Below are positions 26,999-35,500 of a stretch of 64,000 bases of DNA, piece after piece. Position numbers and translations under genes: made by a program. The stretch spans positions 29,734 through 93,733 of the forward strand of contig NHDZ02000008.1 of assembly GCA_002170485.2 (NCBI GenBank), given 5' to 3'. Position 1 is the stretch's first letter; every line of letters begins with the position of its first letter. This stretch comes from MED660 sp002691025 (GTDB taxonomy: Bacteria > Myxococcota_A > UBA9160 > UBA4427). The notes beneath the pieces are model-generated. The model was not told the DNA's origin, did not search any database, and saw nothing but the letters and a program-made list of their open reading frames with translations.

Positions 26999-27310
26999 TC
27001 TGGGCATCTCCCAAAGCGACTTCCCCAACGAAGATTTGCAAGACATTTGCATTTGAACGGGCGGCGGCGAGCTGTTTTCAAAGCGCGCGAGCCCCCGAAG
27101 GGTATCGAGAGTGATCCGTGCGGGGTCCAGTGCAAGGTACGAATGCAGCGAAGCGGCCGCTCGCTGTCTGGGCATCGGGGATCGGTCGGGTTCAACCCGA
27201 AACGTTTTTATTGAACAGAAGGGCTGAGAGATCCGCGCACATGAACTCGGACCAGGGACGAAGAATTTCTTCTATCGAGAAGCCAGAACATCTTTGGAGG
27301 GCGTCTTAAG
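26999..27310. other. Intergenic region upstream of the fatty-acid operon
   Basis: A 312-base region without a plausible gene. The sequence ATTTGCA occurs twice near 27030-27055, and a perfect inverted repeat TCGGGTT-C-AACCCGA lies at 27186-27200, followed by AACGTTTTTATT. The repeat could be a weak terminator for the helicase gene or an operator for the operon. GGAGG at 27296-27300 is the ribosome binding site for the TTG start at 27311. The promoter of the eight-gene lipid operon must lie here. Confidence 0.4.
27186..27200. promoter_or_regulatory. 15-base perfect inverted repeat ahead of the fatty-acid operon
   Basis: TCGGGTT and AACCCGA flank one C, 110 bases before the KAS III-like gene and 188 bases after the helicase stop. 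The T-run that follows (GTTTTTATT) allows a factor-independent terminator, but the symmetry without a real loop is more typical of a dimeric repressor site. No other copy was recognised in the window. Confidence 0.35.
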
Positions 27311-28312
27311 TTGGCATTGAATCTTCTGGGAGTCGGACACTTTCATCCACCGAACGAGATTTCCAATTCCTTTCTTGAGTCTTTGGACATCGGTACCAAT
27401 GATGATTGGATCATGGAGCGTGTGGGGATCCGTTCCCGACGAACGACGCTTCCTTTGGACTACATCCTGGAGACTCGAAACTGCGACACCCGTGAAGCGC
27501 CAAGGGTGGCCGAGATCAGCAATGCCGACCTTGGAGCACGCGCAGCCCGGATGGCCATTGAGCGGGCCGGAATATCGGCCTCCGATATCGGTCTGGTGAT
27601 TGGTGGAACCTGCGCGCCCGATACGGTCTCGCCGGCGGAGTCCTGCAATGTTTCCCGCTTGCTTGAGATCGAGTCGCCTTCGCTGGATGTCAACTCGGCC
27701 TGCACGAGTTTTCTGGCCGGAATGCGCGTGGTCTCGATGATGCGTGAGGACGCTCTGCCCGACTACGTGCTGGTCGTGGCCATGGAATCCATGACATCGA
27801 CGGTGGACTATTCTGATCGGCGAGCGGCTGTGCTCTGGGGAGACGCCGGCTTTGCTGCCGTCCTTTCGCCGCGTCATACAGGCAGGGCCCAGATCGTGGA
27901 CACCTTCCTGGAATCCAGTCCGGCCGGAGCGGACAAAGTGACGGTGGATCGACAGGGATACTTCGAGCAGGAAGGCCGGACCGTCCAGATGTTTGCCATC
28001 AAGAAGACGAGTATGTGCCTCAATCGGATCAAGGCCCTTCAGGAAGATTCAGGGAGGCCTCTCCACTTCATTGGCCATCAAGCGAACTTGCGCATGCTTG
28101 AAACCGTATGCAAACGCTGTGGCATTGATGATGAATACCACCATGCCAATGTAGATCTATTTGGGAATACAGGAGCAGCCAGCTCCGGAACCGTTCTGTC
28201 CCAGAACTGGGACAAGTGGCGTGAAGGAGACGACGTGTCCGTGGTGGGTGTGGGTTCGGGTTTGACGTGGTCTTCCTATCTGGCTCGTTTTGGTGAATCG
28301 GAAAACTCATGA
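27311..28312 (+). CDS. 3-oxoacyl-ACP synthase III-like (KAS III/FabH-type) condensing enzyme
   Basis: 333-aa thiolase-fold enzyme. The Cys-His-Asn triad is visible: C131 in NSACTSF, H256 in GHQANLRM and the Asn in FGNTGAASSG (about 286); the ending VGSGLTWSSYLARF is typical of FabH. FabH condenses acetyl-CoA or another starter acyl-CoA with malonyl-ACP to begin a chain. Residues 45-75 (TTLPLDYILETRNCDTREAP) form an insert longer than in E. coli FabH, so a non-acetyl starter is possible. TTG start ten bases after GGAGG. It is the first gene of the lipid operon; its stop overlaps the fabA start (ATGA). Confidence 0.9.
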   Translation: MALNLLGVGHFHPPNEISNSFLESLDIGTNDDWIMERVGIRSRRTTLPLDYILETRNCDTREAPRVAEISNADLGARAARMAIERAGISASDIGLVIGGTCAPDTVSPAESCNVSRLLEIESPSLDVNSACTSFLAGMRVVSMMREDALPDYVLVVAMESMTSTVDYSDRRAAVLWGDAGFAAVLSPRHTGRAQIVDTFLESSPAGADKVTVDRQGYFEQEGRTVQMFAIKKTSMCLNRIKALQEDSGRPLHFIGHQANLRMLETVCKRCGIDDEYHHANVDLFGNTGAASSGTVLSQNWDKWREGDDVSVVGVGSGLTWSSYLARFGESENS

Positions 28313-28902
28313 TCAGCTACGAAGAATTCAAATCACGTGACCACTTTGAAAAGCACGAGTTGCTCGCGTTTGCGTATGGCCGCTTGATCGATGATGCGCC
28401 GGAGGCCCTCAAGGCAAGGCTGCCGACGCCCCCCATGCTGATGGTGGATCGCGTTCTGGAGATTTCGGGTCAGAAGAGTCGGGGTCGGATCGTGGCCGAG
28501 CGAGACGTCAATCTGGACGATTGGTTCTTCCAATGCCATTTCCAGAGTGACCCGGTTCAGCCCGGATGTCTGGGCCTGGATGGGGTTTGGCAGCTTCTGG
28601 GTTTTTATTGCAACTGGCGTGGAGGCCTGGGGACCGGTCGGGCTCTAGGCTGTGGAGAGGTCGAGTTTTTCGGCCAGATCCGGCCACACGACTCCGTGAT
28701 CCGTTACGAGGTGGATGTGAAGCGGTACGCGGAGATCGCTCATGCCGAGGCCTGCATGGTGATTGGAAGTGCGCGACTGCTGGTGGATGACGAAGAGATC
28801 TATACCGTGGACGGAGCCCGAGTGGGACTGTTCCAGGGGATCGATTATCCCGATTATCCGCGTCGTTCGGAGAACTCAAAAGGCGGGAGGTTGGAGCGGT
28901 GA
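28309..28902 (+). CDS. fabA: 3-hydroxydecanoyl-ACP dehydratase/isomerase FabA
   Basis: 197-aa hot-dog-fold enzyme closely matching FabA: PPMLMVDRV (41-49), WFFQCHF with catalytic H77 (72-78), PVQPGCLGLDGVWQLLGFY with catalytic D91 (82-100), and ALGCGEVEFFGQI. FabA dehydrates 3-hydroxyacyl-ACP and isomerises trans-2-decenoyl-ACP to cis-3, the branch point for anaerobic unsaturated fatty acids. It is about 25 residues longer than E. coli FabA, mainly at the ends. It overlaps the genes on both sides, so it is made together with the KAS III-like enzyme and the reductase. Confidence 0.93.
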   Translation: MISYEEFKSRDHFEKHELLAFAYGRLIDDAPEALKARLPTPPMLMVDRVLEISGQKSRGRIVAERDVNLDDWFFQCHFQSDPVQPGCLGLDGVWQLLGFYCNWRGGLGTGRALGCGEVEFFGQIRPHDSVIRYEVDVKRYAEIAHAEACMVIGSARLLVDDEEIYTVDGARVGLFQGIDYPDYPRRSENSKGGRLER

Positions 28903-29627
28903 GCGAAAATCCTGTGGCTTTGGTGACGGGCGCAGCGACGGGAATCGGCGCAGCGTGTGCCCGAAGGCTCTCTGCGGAGGGCTTTCGCGTGGCTGTCCAT
29001 TACCGGTCCAGTGCCGAGAAAGCCCAGAAGCTTGTCTCCGAACTGCCGGGTTCGTTTGGATTGCAGGCGGATCTGACCGACGAGTCCGCCATCGATGGGC
29101 TCATCAAGGAAATCAAGGCGGAGGCCGGCCGAGTCGATGTTCTGGTGAACAATGCCGGTTATAACGTGAACGCTCCCATGCTGACCATGAATCTGGCGCA
29201 ATATGATTCGGTGGCTTCGGTGGCACGCGGCACCTGGTATCTATCCAAGATGGTGCTTCGACGTTTCATGTTTCGGGCCGGAACGGGTCGAATCGTCAAC
29301 ATCTCCAGTGTGGTGGGACATACAGGGAACCCGGGCCAGGTTCCCTATACGATGGTGAAAGCCGGACTGGACGCCTTTACCAAATCGCTGTCCCAGGAAT
29401 TGGTCGGCAAGGATATCCTGGTCAATTCGGTAGCCCCGGGTTTCATCGACACGGATATGACCGAAGTGCTGCCGGATGAAATCAAGGAGACCATCGTGTC
29501 CCGGGTGCCGCAGGGTCGAATGGGGACGGCGGATGAAGTGGCCGATGTAGTGGCTTTTCTTTCGACTCGGGCCAGTTATATCAATGGGACGGTGATTCAT
29601 GTCAACGGAGGCATGTACGGTGGCTGA
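28899..29627 (+). CDS. 3-oxoacyl-ACP reductase (FabG-like short-chain dehydrogenase)
   Basis: 242-aa SDR. Cofactor motif TGAATGIG (10-17), NNAG (84-87), catalytic Ser in NISSVV (S136/S137), Y150 and K154 in YTMVK, and IDTDMTE as in FabG. NADPH-dependent reduction of 3-oxoacyl-ACP is the expected role, given the neighbours. The structural Asn of the N-S-Y-K tetrad, usually in a VNLxG-type segment, is not found: the aligned stretch reads SVARGTW. GTG start overlapping fabA by four bases; the fabZ start lies inside its last codons. Confidence 0.9.
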   Translation: MSENPVALVTGAATGIGAACARRLSAEGFRVAVHYRSSAEKAQKLVSELPGSFGLQADLTDESAIDGLIKEIKAEAGRVDVLVNNAGYNVNAPMLTMNLAQYDSVASVARGTWYLSKMVLRRFMFRAGTGRIVNISSVVGHTGNPGQVPYTMVKAGLDAFTKSLSQELVGKDILVNSVAPGFIDTDMTEVLPDEIKETIVSRVPQGRMGTADEVADVVAFLSTRASYINGTVIHVNGGMYGG

Positions 29628-30102
29628 GGAAAACCGCGCGACACCGGGTCATGCGCTGAAACCGGAAGAGGTCCTGGCTCTGGTGCCTCAGCAGCCGCCC
29701 TTTCGTTTCATCGATGAGATCATCGAGCTGGATTCCGAACATATCGTCGCCCAGTACGTGTTTCGTGAAGAGTCTGACTTCTATCGGGGACATTTTCCGG
29801 GTCGACCGATTACGCCGGGCGTGATCTTGATCGAGACGATGGCTCAGGCCGGGGTCGTGGCTTTTGGGATCTACCTCTATGCGCTTGAGTTCAGTGCGGA
29901 GGAAGTGGAAAGCATGCTGACCGTTTTCACGGACGCCAGTGTGGATTTTTCAGGCCAAGTTCTTCCGGGCGATCGCGTGACGACCACCGGTCGTCTAAAA
30001 TTTTTTCGTCGCAAGAAGTTGAAAGCTGAAGTGGAAATGCGATTGGACGACGGAACAGTGGTCTGTTCGGGTGAGTTGTCCGGTATGGGGGTTCCTCGAT
30101 GA
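29620..30102 (+). CDS. fabZ: 3-hydroxyacyl-ACP dehydratase (FabZ-type)
   Basis: 160-aa hot-dog-fold dehydratase. HFPGRPITPGVILIE (58-72) holds the catalytic His58 and Glu72 of FabZ; PFRFIDEI (27-34) and SGQVLPGDRV are also family features. It removes water from 3-hydroxyacyl-ACP of broad chain length, without isomerisation. GTG at 29620 is chosen because GGAGG lies eight bases before it; an earlier in-frame start at 29599 would add seven residues. It overlaps the reductase gene and its stop overlaps the next start. FabA and FabZ in one operon suggest that saturated and unsaturated routes are run together. Confidence 0.9.
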   Translation: MAEENRATPGHALKPEEVLALVPQQPPFRFIDEIIELDSEHIVAQYVFREESDFYRGHFPGRPITPGVILIETMAQAGVVAFGIYLYALEFSAEEVESMLTVFTDASVDFSGQVLPGDRVTTTGRLKFFRRKKLKAEVEMRLDDGTVVCSGELSGMGVPR

Positions 30103-31376
30103 CGCGCAGAGTGGTGATCACAGGTCTGGGTGTAGTGGCTCCGAATGGCTCCAGTGTGCCGGAGTTCGAGGAGGCGATTCGCAAGGGTCAGTCGGGAATT
30201 CGACACGTCGAGGCCATGGCGGAGGCCAAATTCGGATGCACGGTGGGTGGTGTACCGCAGGGCGTGGACGAATTGGCAGAAGCGGCTTTCGCAGCGGACG
30301 AGCTTCTGGCCATGAACATGAGCCATCGCTACGCGAGTCTGGCGACCTTGGAAGCCTGGAAGGATGCGGGTCTAGAGCAGCCGGAGAGGGAATCTGAGGC
30401 GGTGGATTGGGATACGGGTGCCATTCTCGGCACGGGAATCGGCGGGATGGATACCACGGCGGCCAAGGTCGTCCCCCTCACCGACGCCGGAAAGGCGAAA
30501 CGCCTGGGCTCGACGTCGGTCGAGCAGGTCATGGCCAGCGGCATATCGGCCCGGATTTCCGGCCAATTTGCGCTGGGGAACCAGGTCACGACGAATTCCA
30601 GCGCATGCAGCACCGGGGCGGAAGCCATCGCAATGGGGCTTGAGCGGATCCGGGCGGGGCGAGCCGAGCGCATGATCTGTGGAGGCGCTGAGGCGGCGAG
30701 TCATTACATCTGGGCCGGATTTGATGCCATGCGGGTGCTGAATCGGGGCTCCAACGATGAGCCCGAGAAGGCTTCAAGGCCCCTGAGCGCGTCGGCGGGC
30801 GGTTTTGTGCCGGGTGCGGGGGCGGGTGTCCTTGTGCTGGAGAGCGAGGAAATGGCTCGGGAGCGCGGGGCGACCATTTACGCCGAGGTGGCGGGCCAGG
30901 GCCTGAATTGCGGCGGTCACCGCACCGGGGGCAGCATGACGGCCCCCAATCCGGATGGCGTCCGGCGTTGTATCCAGATGGCTCTATCCGATGCCGAAAT
31001 TTCCCCTGATGAGGTCGATGCGATCAATGGCCATCTGACGGCGACTGGCGCGGATCCCCGCGAGGTCGGGTCCTGGGCGGCCGCTTTGGGCCGAGGCCCC
31101 GGAGAACTGCCTCCGATCACCTCCACCAAGTCCATGGTGGGGCATACTCTGGGGGCGGCAGGTGCCGTGGAAAGTGTGGCCTGTATCCTGATGCTTCAAG
31201 GGGGGTTTGTTCATCCATCCATCAATTGTGAGGACGTGCATCCGGAGATAGAGCCCTATGCTTCGTCCATCCCACATACATTGCGTGAGATGGAGGATTT
31301 GAAGGTCATCGTCAAGGCAGGTTTTGGTTTCGGGGACGTAAATGCCTGCCTTGTATTCAAGAAATGGGAAGACTGA
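30099..31376 (+). CDS. 3-oxoacyl-ACP synthase II-like (KAS I/II, FabF/FabB family)
   Basis: 425-aa elongating ketosynthase with the Cys-His-His triad: C170 in NSSACSTGAEA, H312 in NGHLTATGAD and H349 in VGHTLGAAGAVE. GLGVVAPNG near the start and the FGFGDVNACLVF ending are typical of the family. It extends acyl-ACP with malonyl-ACP. Position 312 is preceded by INGHLTATG where FabF usually has NAHGTST, so the loop differs from the housekeeping form. ATG overlaps the fabZ stop. It is followed by 94 bases with a nested hairpin, then the carrier protein. Confidence 0.92.
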   Translation: MTRRVVITGLGVVAPNGSSVPEFEEAIRKGQSGIRHVEAMAEAKFGCTVGGVPQGVDELAEAAFAADELLAMNMSHRYASLATLEAWKDAGLEQPERESEAVDWDTGAILGTGIGGMDTTAAKVVPLTDAGKAKRLGSTSVEQVMASGISARISGQFALGNQVTTNSSACSTGAEAIAMGLERIRAGRAERMICGGAEAASHYIWAGFDAMRVLNRGSNDEPEKASRPLSASAGGFVPGAGAGVLVLESEEMARERGATIYAEVAGQGLNCGGHRTGGSMTAPNPDGVRRCIQMALSDAEISPDEVDAINGHLTATGADPREVGSWAAALGRGPGELPPITSTKSMVGHTLGAAGAVESVACILMLQGGFVHPSINCEDVHPEIEPYASSIPHTLREMEDLKVIVKAGFGFGDVNACLVFKKWED

Positions 31377-31404
31377 TCAAGGTCTTTTCGCAAGCGCTCG
31401 TCTC

Positions 31405-31438
31405 TTTGAGTGAGAGGCGAATATTTCGAGCACTCAAA
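31405..31438. repeat. Nested inverted repeat between the ketosynthase and acyl carrier protein genes
   Basis: TTTGAGTG (31405-31412) pairs perfectly with CACTCAAA (31431-31438); inside the loop CGAA and TTCG (31418-31428) can form a second small stem around TAT. It lies 33 bases before the carrier-protein ATG, in the only sizeable gap of the operon. No T-run follows, so it is more likely an RNA-processing or stabilising hairpin, or an operator, than a terminator. Confidence 0.4.
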
Positions 31439-31470
31439 CAAGCTGAAGAAGAACGAAGGAGAAATAGTAG

Positions 31471-31719
31471 ATGGATCAGTCCGAAATCATGGGCACCGTC
31501 GTCAAGATTCTCACTCCCTGGGTGAAGAACGAGGACGCACTCCAGTCGGTTTCCATGGAGACCAGTATTCTGGATGATCTGAAAGTGAACTCCGCTCGAC
31601 TTGTCGATGTGGTGATTGCTTTTGAAGACGAGTTTGATATCGAGATCGAAGATGAAGACGTAGATTCGGTCAATTCGGTCGGTGATGCGGTGCAGTTGAT
31701 CTCAGGCAAGCTGGGCTGA
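31471..31719 (+). CDS. Acyl carrier protein (atypical attachment motif)
   Basis: 82-aa acidic four-helix carrier. The phosphopantetheine Ser is most likely S41 in LKVNSARLVDVVIAFEDEF (38-56). Housekeeping AcpP has DSL at this point; here it is NSA, while the acidic recognition helix after it is kept. GAAGGAGA eight bases before the ATG is a strong ribosome binding site, and the upstream hairpin may help it to be made in excess. It would carry the growing chain for the condensing, reducing and dehydrating enzymes encoded upstream and may hand it to the acyltransferase encoded next. Confidence 0.88.
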   Translation: MDQSEIMGTVVKILTPWVKNEDALQSVSMETSILDDLKVNSARLVDVVIAFEDEFDIEIEDEDVDSVNSVGDAVQLISGKLG

Positions 31720-31759
31720 CTGGACTGCGGCCACCGACCCGCTTGCGGGTATCGGATTC

Positions 31760-32569
31760 ATGACGGCCAATCCATTTCCAGCTCCCGATCAAGGAGCGAA
31801 CCAAATCATGAAAGCCCATAGGCTGCAGCGCTTGCTGGGGTGGGCTGTGGCTCCCTTGTGGGTACCCGCAGCGGGATTCTGGCTGACCCGTCGACTTTCC
31901 TACAAGATTGTCGAACTCAAGGAAACCCGCAGTCTCTATCGTCGGATCCGCAAGGAGTCGGATGCTCCGCTTCTGATCTGTGCGAACCATCTGACCTTGA
32001 TTGATTCGTTCCTGATTGGCCTCGCCTTGTCCGGAAGTTTCCGGTACCTGACAGACTTCAACTCCCTGCCCTGGAATGTCCCTGAAGAGTCGAATTTCGC
32101 CAACACCAGAGTGAATCGTGTGCTGGCCTATCTCGGAAAGTGCATCCCGATTCGCAGAGGCGGAAGTCGAGAGGACGTAGCCGGAGTGCTGAAGAGAGTG
32201 ACGCATCTCCTGGGACGCGGAGAGGTTGCTTTGGTCTTTCCTGAAGGGGGCCGCTCCAGAGCCGGCCGGGTGGAAGAATCCGGTGCGGGCTGGGGGGTGG
32301 GTCGAATCGTCAGTGGCCTGGAGGGTTGCCGGGTGCTTTGCGTCTATCTGCGAGGGGATCAGCAGGAGACCTTCAGCGACTGGCCTGTGCGCGGAGAGCG
32401 CTTCCACGTCTCCGCAACCTGCATTGAGCCGAAATCTGATTTGCGCGGAGTCCGGGGCACGCGGGATATCGCGAGCCAGATTGTTTCCACTCTTGTGAAT
32501 CTGGAGTCCGAGTATTTCCGCGCTCATGAGAGGTCTCCAGCGATCGGGCATACCGGAGAACTAAATTGA
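31760..32569 (+). CDS. PlsC-like 1-acyl-glycerol-3-phosphate acyltransferase family protein
   Basis: 269-aa acyltransferase with motif I NHLTLID (76-82, H77 and D82, the HX4D pair) and FPEGGRSRAG (about 164-173), equivalent to the acceptor-binding FPEGTRS of PlsC. A hydrophobic stretch at about 26-43 may anchor it in the membrane. It transfers an acyl chain from ACP or CoA to a lysophospholipid or similar alcohol. Position in the operon, right after the carrier protein, suggests that it takes the chain made by this set. Its TGA overlaps the TTG of the carboxylase gene. An alternative ATG lies at 31808. Confidence 0.87.
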   Translation: MTANPFPAPDQGANQIMKAHRLQRLLGWAVAPLWVPAAGFWLTRRLSYKIVELKETRSLYRRIRKESDAPLLICANHLTLIDSFLIGLALSGSFRYLTDFNSLPWNVPEESNFANTRVNRVLAYLGKCIPIRRGGSREDVAGVLKRVTHLLGRGEVALVFPEGGRSRAGRVEESGAGWGVGRIVSGLEGCRVLCVYLRGDQQETFSDWPVRGERFHVSATCIEPKSDLRGVRGTRDIASQIVSTLVNLESEYFRAHERSPAIGHTGELN

Positions 32570-35500
32570 GTTCGATTCGATCGATTCAAAGACTGGCCAT
32601 CGTCAATCGCGGCGAAGCCGCCATGCGCTGTATCCGTGCTGTCAAATCCCTTCGCACGCTCGAGCATACGCAGATGGAGGTCATCGCTCTTTATACGGAG
32701 GGTGACTCGGATACGCCTTTTGTGCGCCATGCCGACCATGCCATCGATATCACGAATCCCAAGGGTGCAGTGGCGGCCTATCTTGATCACGATGCGCTGA
32801 TTCATGTGCTGCGAGAATGTGGGGCGGATGCGGTCTGGCCGGGCTGGGGCTTTGTGGCGGAAGATCCGAAGTTCGTGGAGCGCCTGGAGGAAGAAGGCAT
32901 TGCCTTCCTGGGTCCGCCGCCGGAGGCCATGAAGGCCCTCGGTGACAAGATCACCTCGAAAGTACTGGCTGAAAAAGCTGGAGTTCCCGTGACGGCGTGG
33001 AGCGAAGGAGCCCTGGAAAGTGTCGACTCCGCGCGACAGCACGCTGAGACCATCGGCTACCCGGTCATCATCAAGGCGACCGCGGGTGGAGGCGGTCGAG
33101 GCATTCGTGTGGTGCGTTCGCCGGACGAGATCGAAGACGCTTTTGTATCCGCTGAGTCCGAAGCCGCTTCGGCGTTCGGAAACGGTACGCTTTTTTGCGA
33201 AAAGCTGGTGACAGGCGGCCGTCATATCGAGGTACAGATCGCAGCCGACGAACACGGGAACGTTCTGGCGTTGGGTTGTCGTGACTGTTCGGTGCAGCGT
33301 CGTCATCAGAAGGTCTTGGAAGAGGCCCCTCCTCCCTGGCTTGAATCCCGCATCATCGAAACCCTGAAGGCGTCTGCGGCGCAGATGGCTCGCTTTGTGG
33401 GATATCGCGGCCTGGGCACGGTGGAATTCCTGCTTCAAGGGGAAGACTTCTTCTTTCTCGAAGTCAATCCACGGCTGCAGGTGGAGCACGGGATCACAGA
33501 AGAGATCACGGGGCTCGACCTGGTTCAACTCCAAATCAAGATCGCGCGCGGTGAATCCATCGGGGGTCTTGAGTTCGAGGAGTCCGGGGTCGCCCTGGAA
33601 GCCCGCGTCTGTGCGGAAGATCCCGATGAGAACTTCCTGCCTTCACCCGGGCGGATTGCCCGGTTCGATCCGGCTCTGGGGCCCCGCATCCGGATTGATT
33701 CCGGTGTGACCGAAGGAACTACGGTCTCTCCGGATTTCGACTCCTTGATCGCCAAGGTGATTGCCACCGGTTCAAATCGGGCGGAGGCCGTCGCAAGGCT
33801 CGACTACGCGTTGCGCGATTTTGAACTGGTCGTGGATGGAGGGGCCAACAACAAGGGCTACATCCTTGAGTTGCTTCAGACCGAGGATTACAACACGGGT
33901 CCGGTGGATACGACCTGGTTGGATCGTTGGAACGAGGAGCGAAGTGGAAGTCGAAAGGGCTCCGAGTCCGAAGAGCAGGACGCTTTTGTGGCCGCGGCCA
34001 TCGTCGCCTATCAGCAGAGCCGAAGGGCGGCCAGGGATTCCTTCTACAGTGATACGGGCGCATTGGCTCAAGATCGGATTCCGCTGAGTCAGGGGCAGCA
34101 GATCGACCTGAATTACGAAGGCGAAAGCTATCGGCTCCTGGTCTATGCCATTGGTTCGTGGGGCTACCGGGTCCATCTTGATGGACGCGCGGTTCGCGCG
34201 ACCATGCGTGAAGAAGGTGCCCACCGGTGCCGATTGATGATAGACGGACGCGTCCGCCGGATGGTGTATGACTCGTCTGAACTCGGGCTGTGGTTGGAAG
34301 TGGACGGGCAGCCGTATCGATACGGGCTACAGACCGCGGGTCAGGTCCGGTCCGGTTCCCCGGGCATGGTGGTGGCGATTCAGGTCGCAGAGGGCGATCG
34401 TGTTCGTGCCGGCCAGCCCCTTGGCCTTCTCGAGGCCATGAAGATGGAGATCGGTTTCCAGGCACCCGTGTCGGGGACTGTGAGTGAGGTCGTGGTCCGC
34501 GCGGGTCAACAGGTGTCCGCGGGCGAAGTGCTTCTGGTCATCGATCCGGCCACCGATGAGGCTGAGGTGCTTCCGGTCAAGGCTCGTGTGACGTTGCCCC
34601 CTCAGCGGGATCCATTGGCACTGCTCTTCGCCGTGGGAGAAGACGGCGAGTTGCAGCAGCCCGATCTGGAGGCGGCCAATGAGGCCGACCTTCATGAGCG
34701 CAGGGCGGCGATGGATTCGGTGCGAGAAGAAATCCGTCGGGTCATCCTCGGATTTGATACGAACCCGGATCGGGGCGCTCATCTGGCGGATTTTCTCGAG
34801 GCGCCACTGACGGACAGCCTGTCTGAAACCTTTCTCTATGAAATGGCGGAAATCCGCCATGAAATCACGACCTTCGTCGATATCGATAAACTCTTTATTC
34901 GCGCGCCCAGGGCGTCGATTTCCAAAGAGCTGGGCCCCTCCAACGATGCCCGCTTGCGCATGTACGTGCGTCGAATTCGCGCCGCGGGCGCTGGAATCGC
35001 AGAAGAGTTCCTGGATCTGGTCTCCTGCGCGTTGGGTCACTATGGCGTGCCTTCCCTCGAACCCAGCGATGCACTGGAGCGAGCCGTGCTGCGCTTGTTG
35101 TCGGCCCAGCGTGACCCTTCGCTTCGCTACCGGCTGCTGGTCGGTGTGGTGAGGCGGGTCACTGCGCTTGCGGCGACGGGACTTGACCTGGGTCAGGATG
35201 AAAAGCTCGACTCCGCTCTGGCTGACGTGGCTCGGCTCCGGCCCCAGATAGGGAATTCGCTGGCGGATGCGGCCATCGAGGCGAACTACATGATCTTTTT
35301 GCGCCCAGGCATCGAGGCGCGTGCAGCTCGAACATCGAGAAATGTTGAAACCTGGCTTGCTTCTTCGGAGACCCAGGTAACTGCGCCTCCCGTCGAAGTG
35401 CTGCTTGAAGTGGCCGCGGCACCGCGAAGCGTTTTTGATCGAGTGGGGCAATGGATCTCGGGCGATGATCCCATGCGGTCTGAAATTGCCTTGGCGGCCC

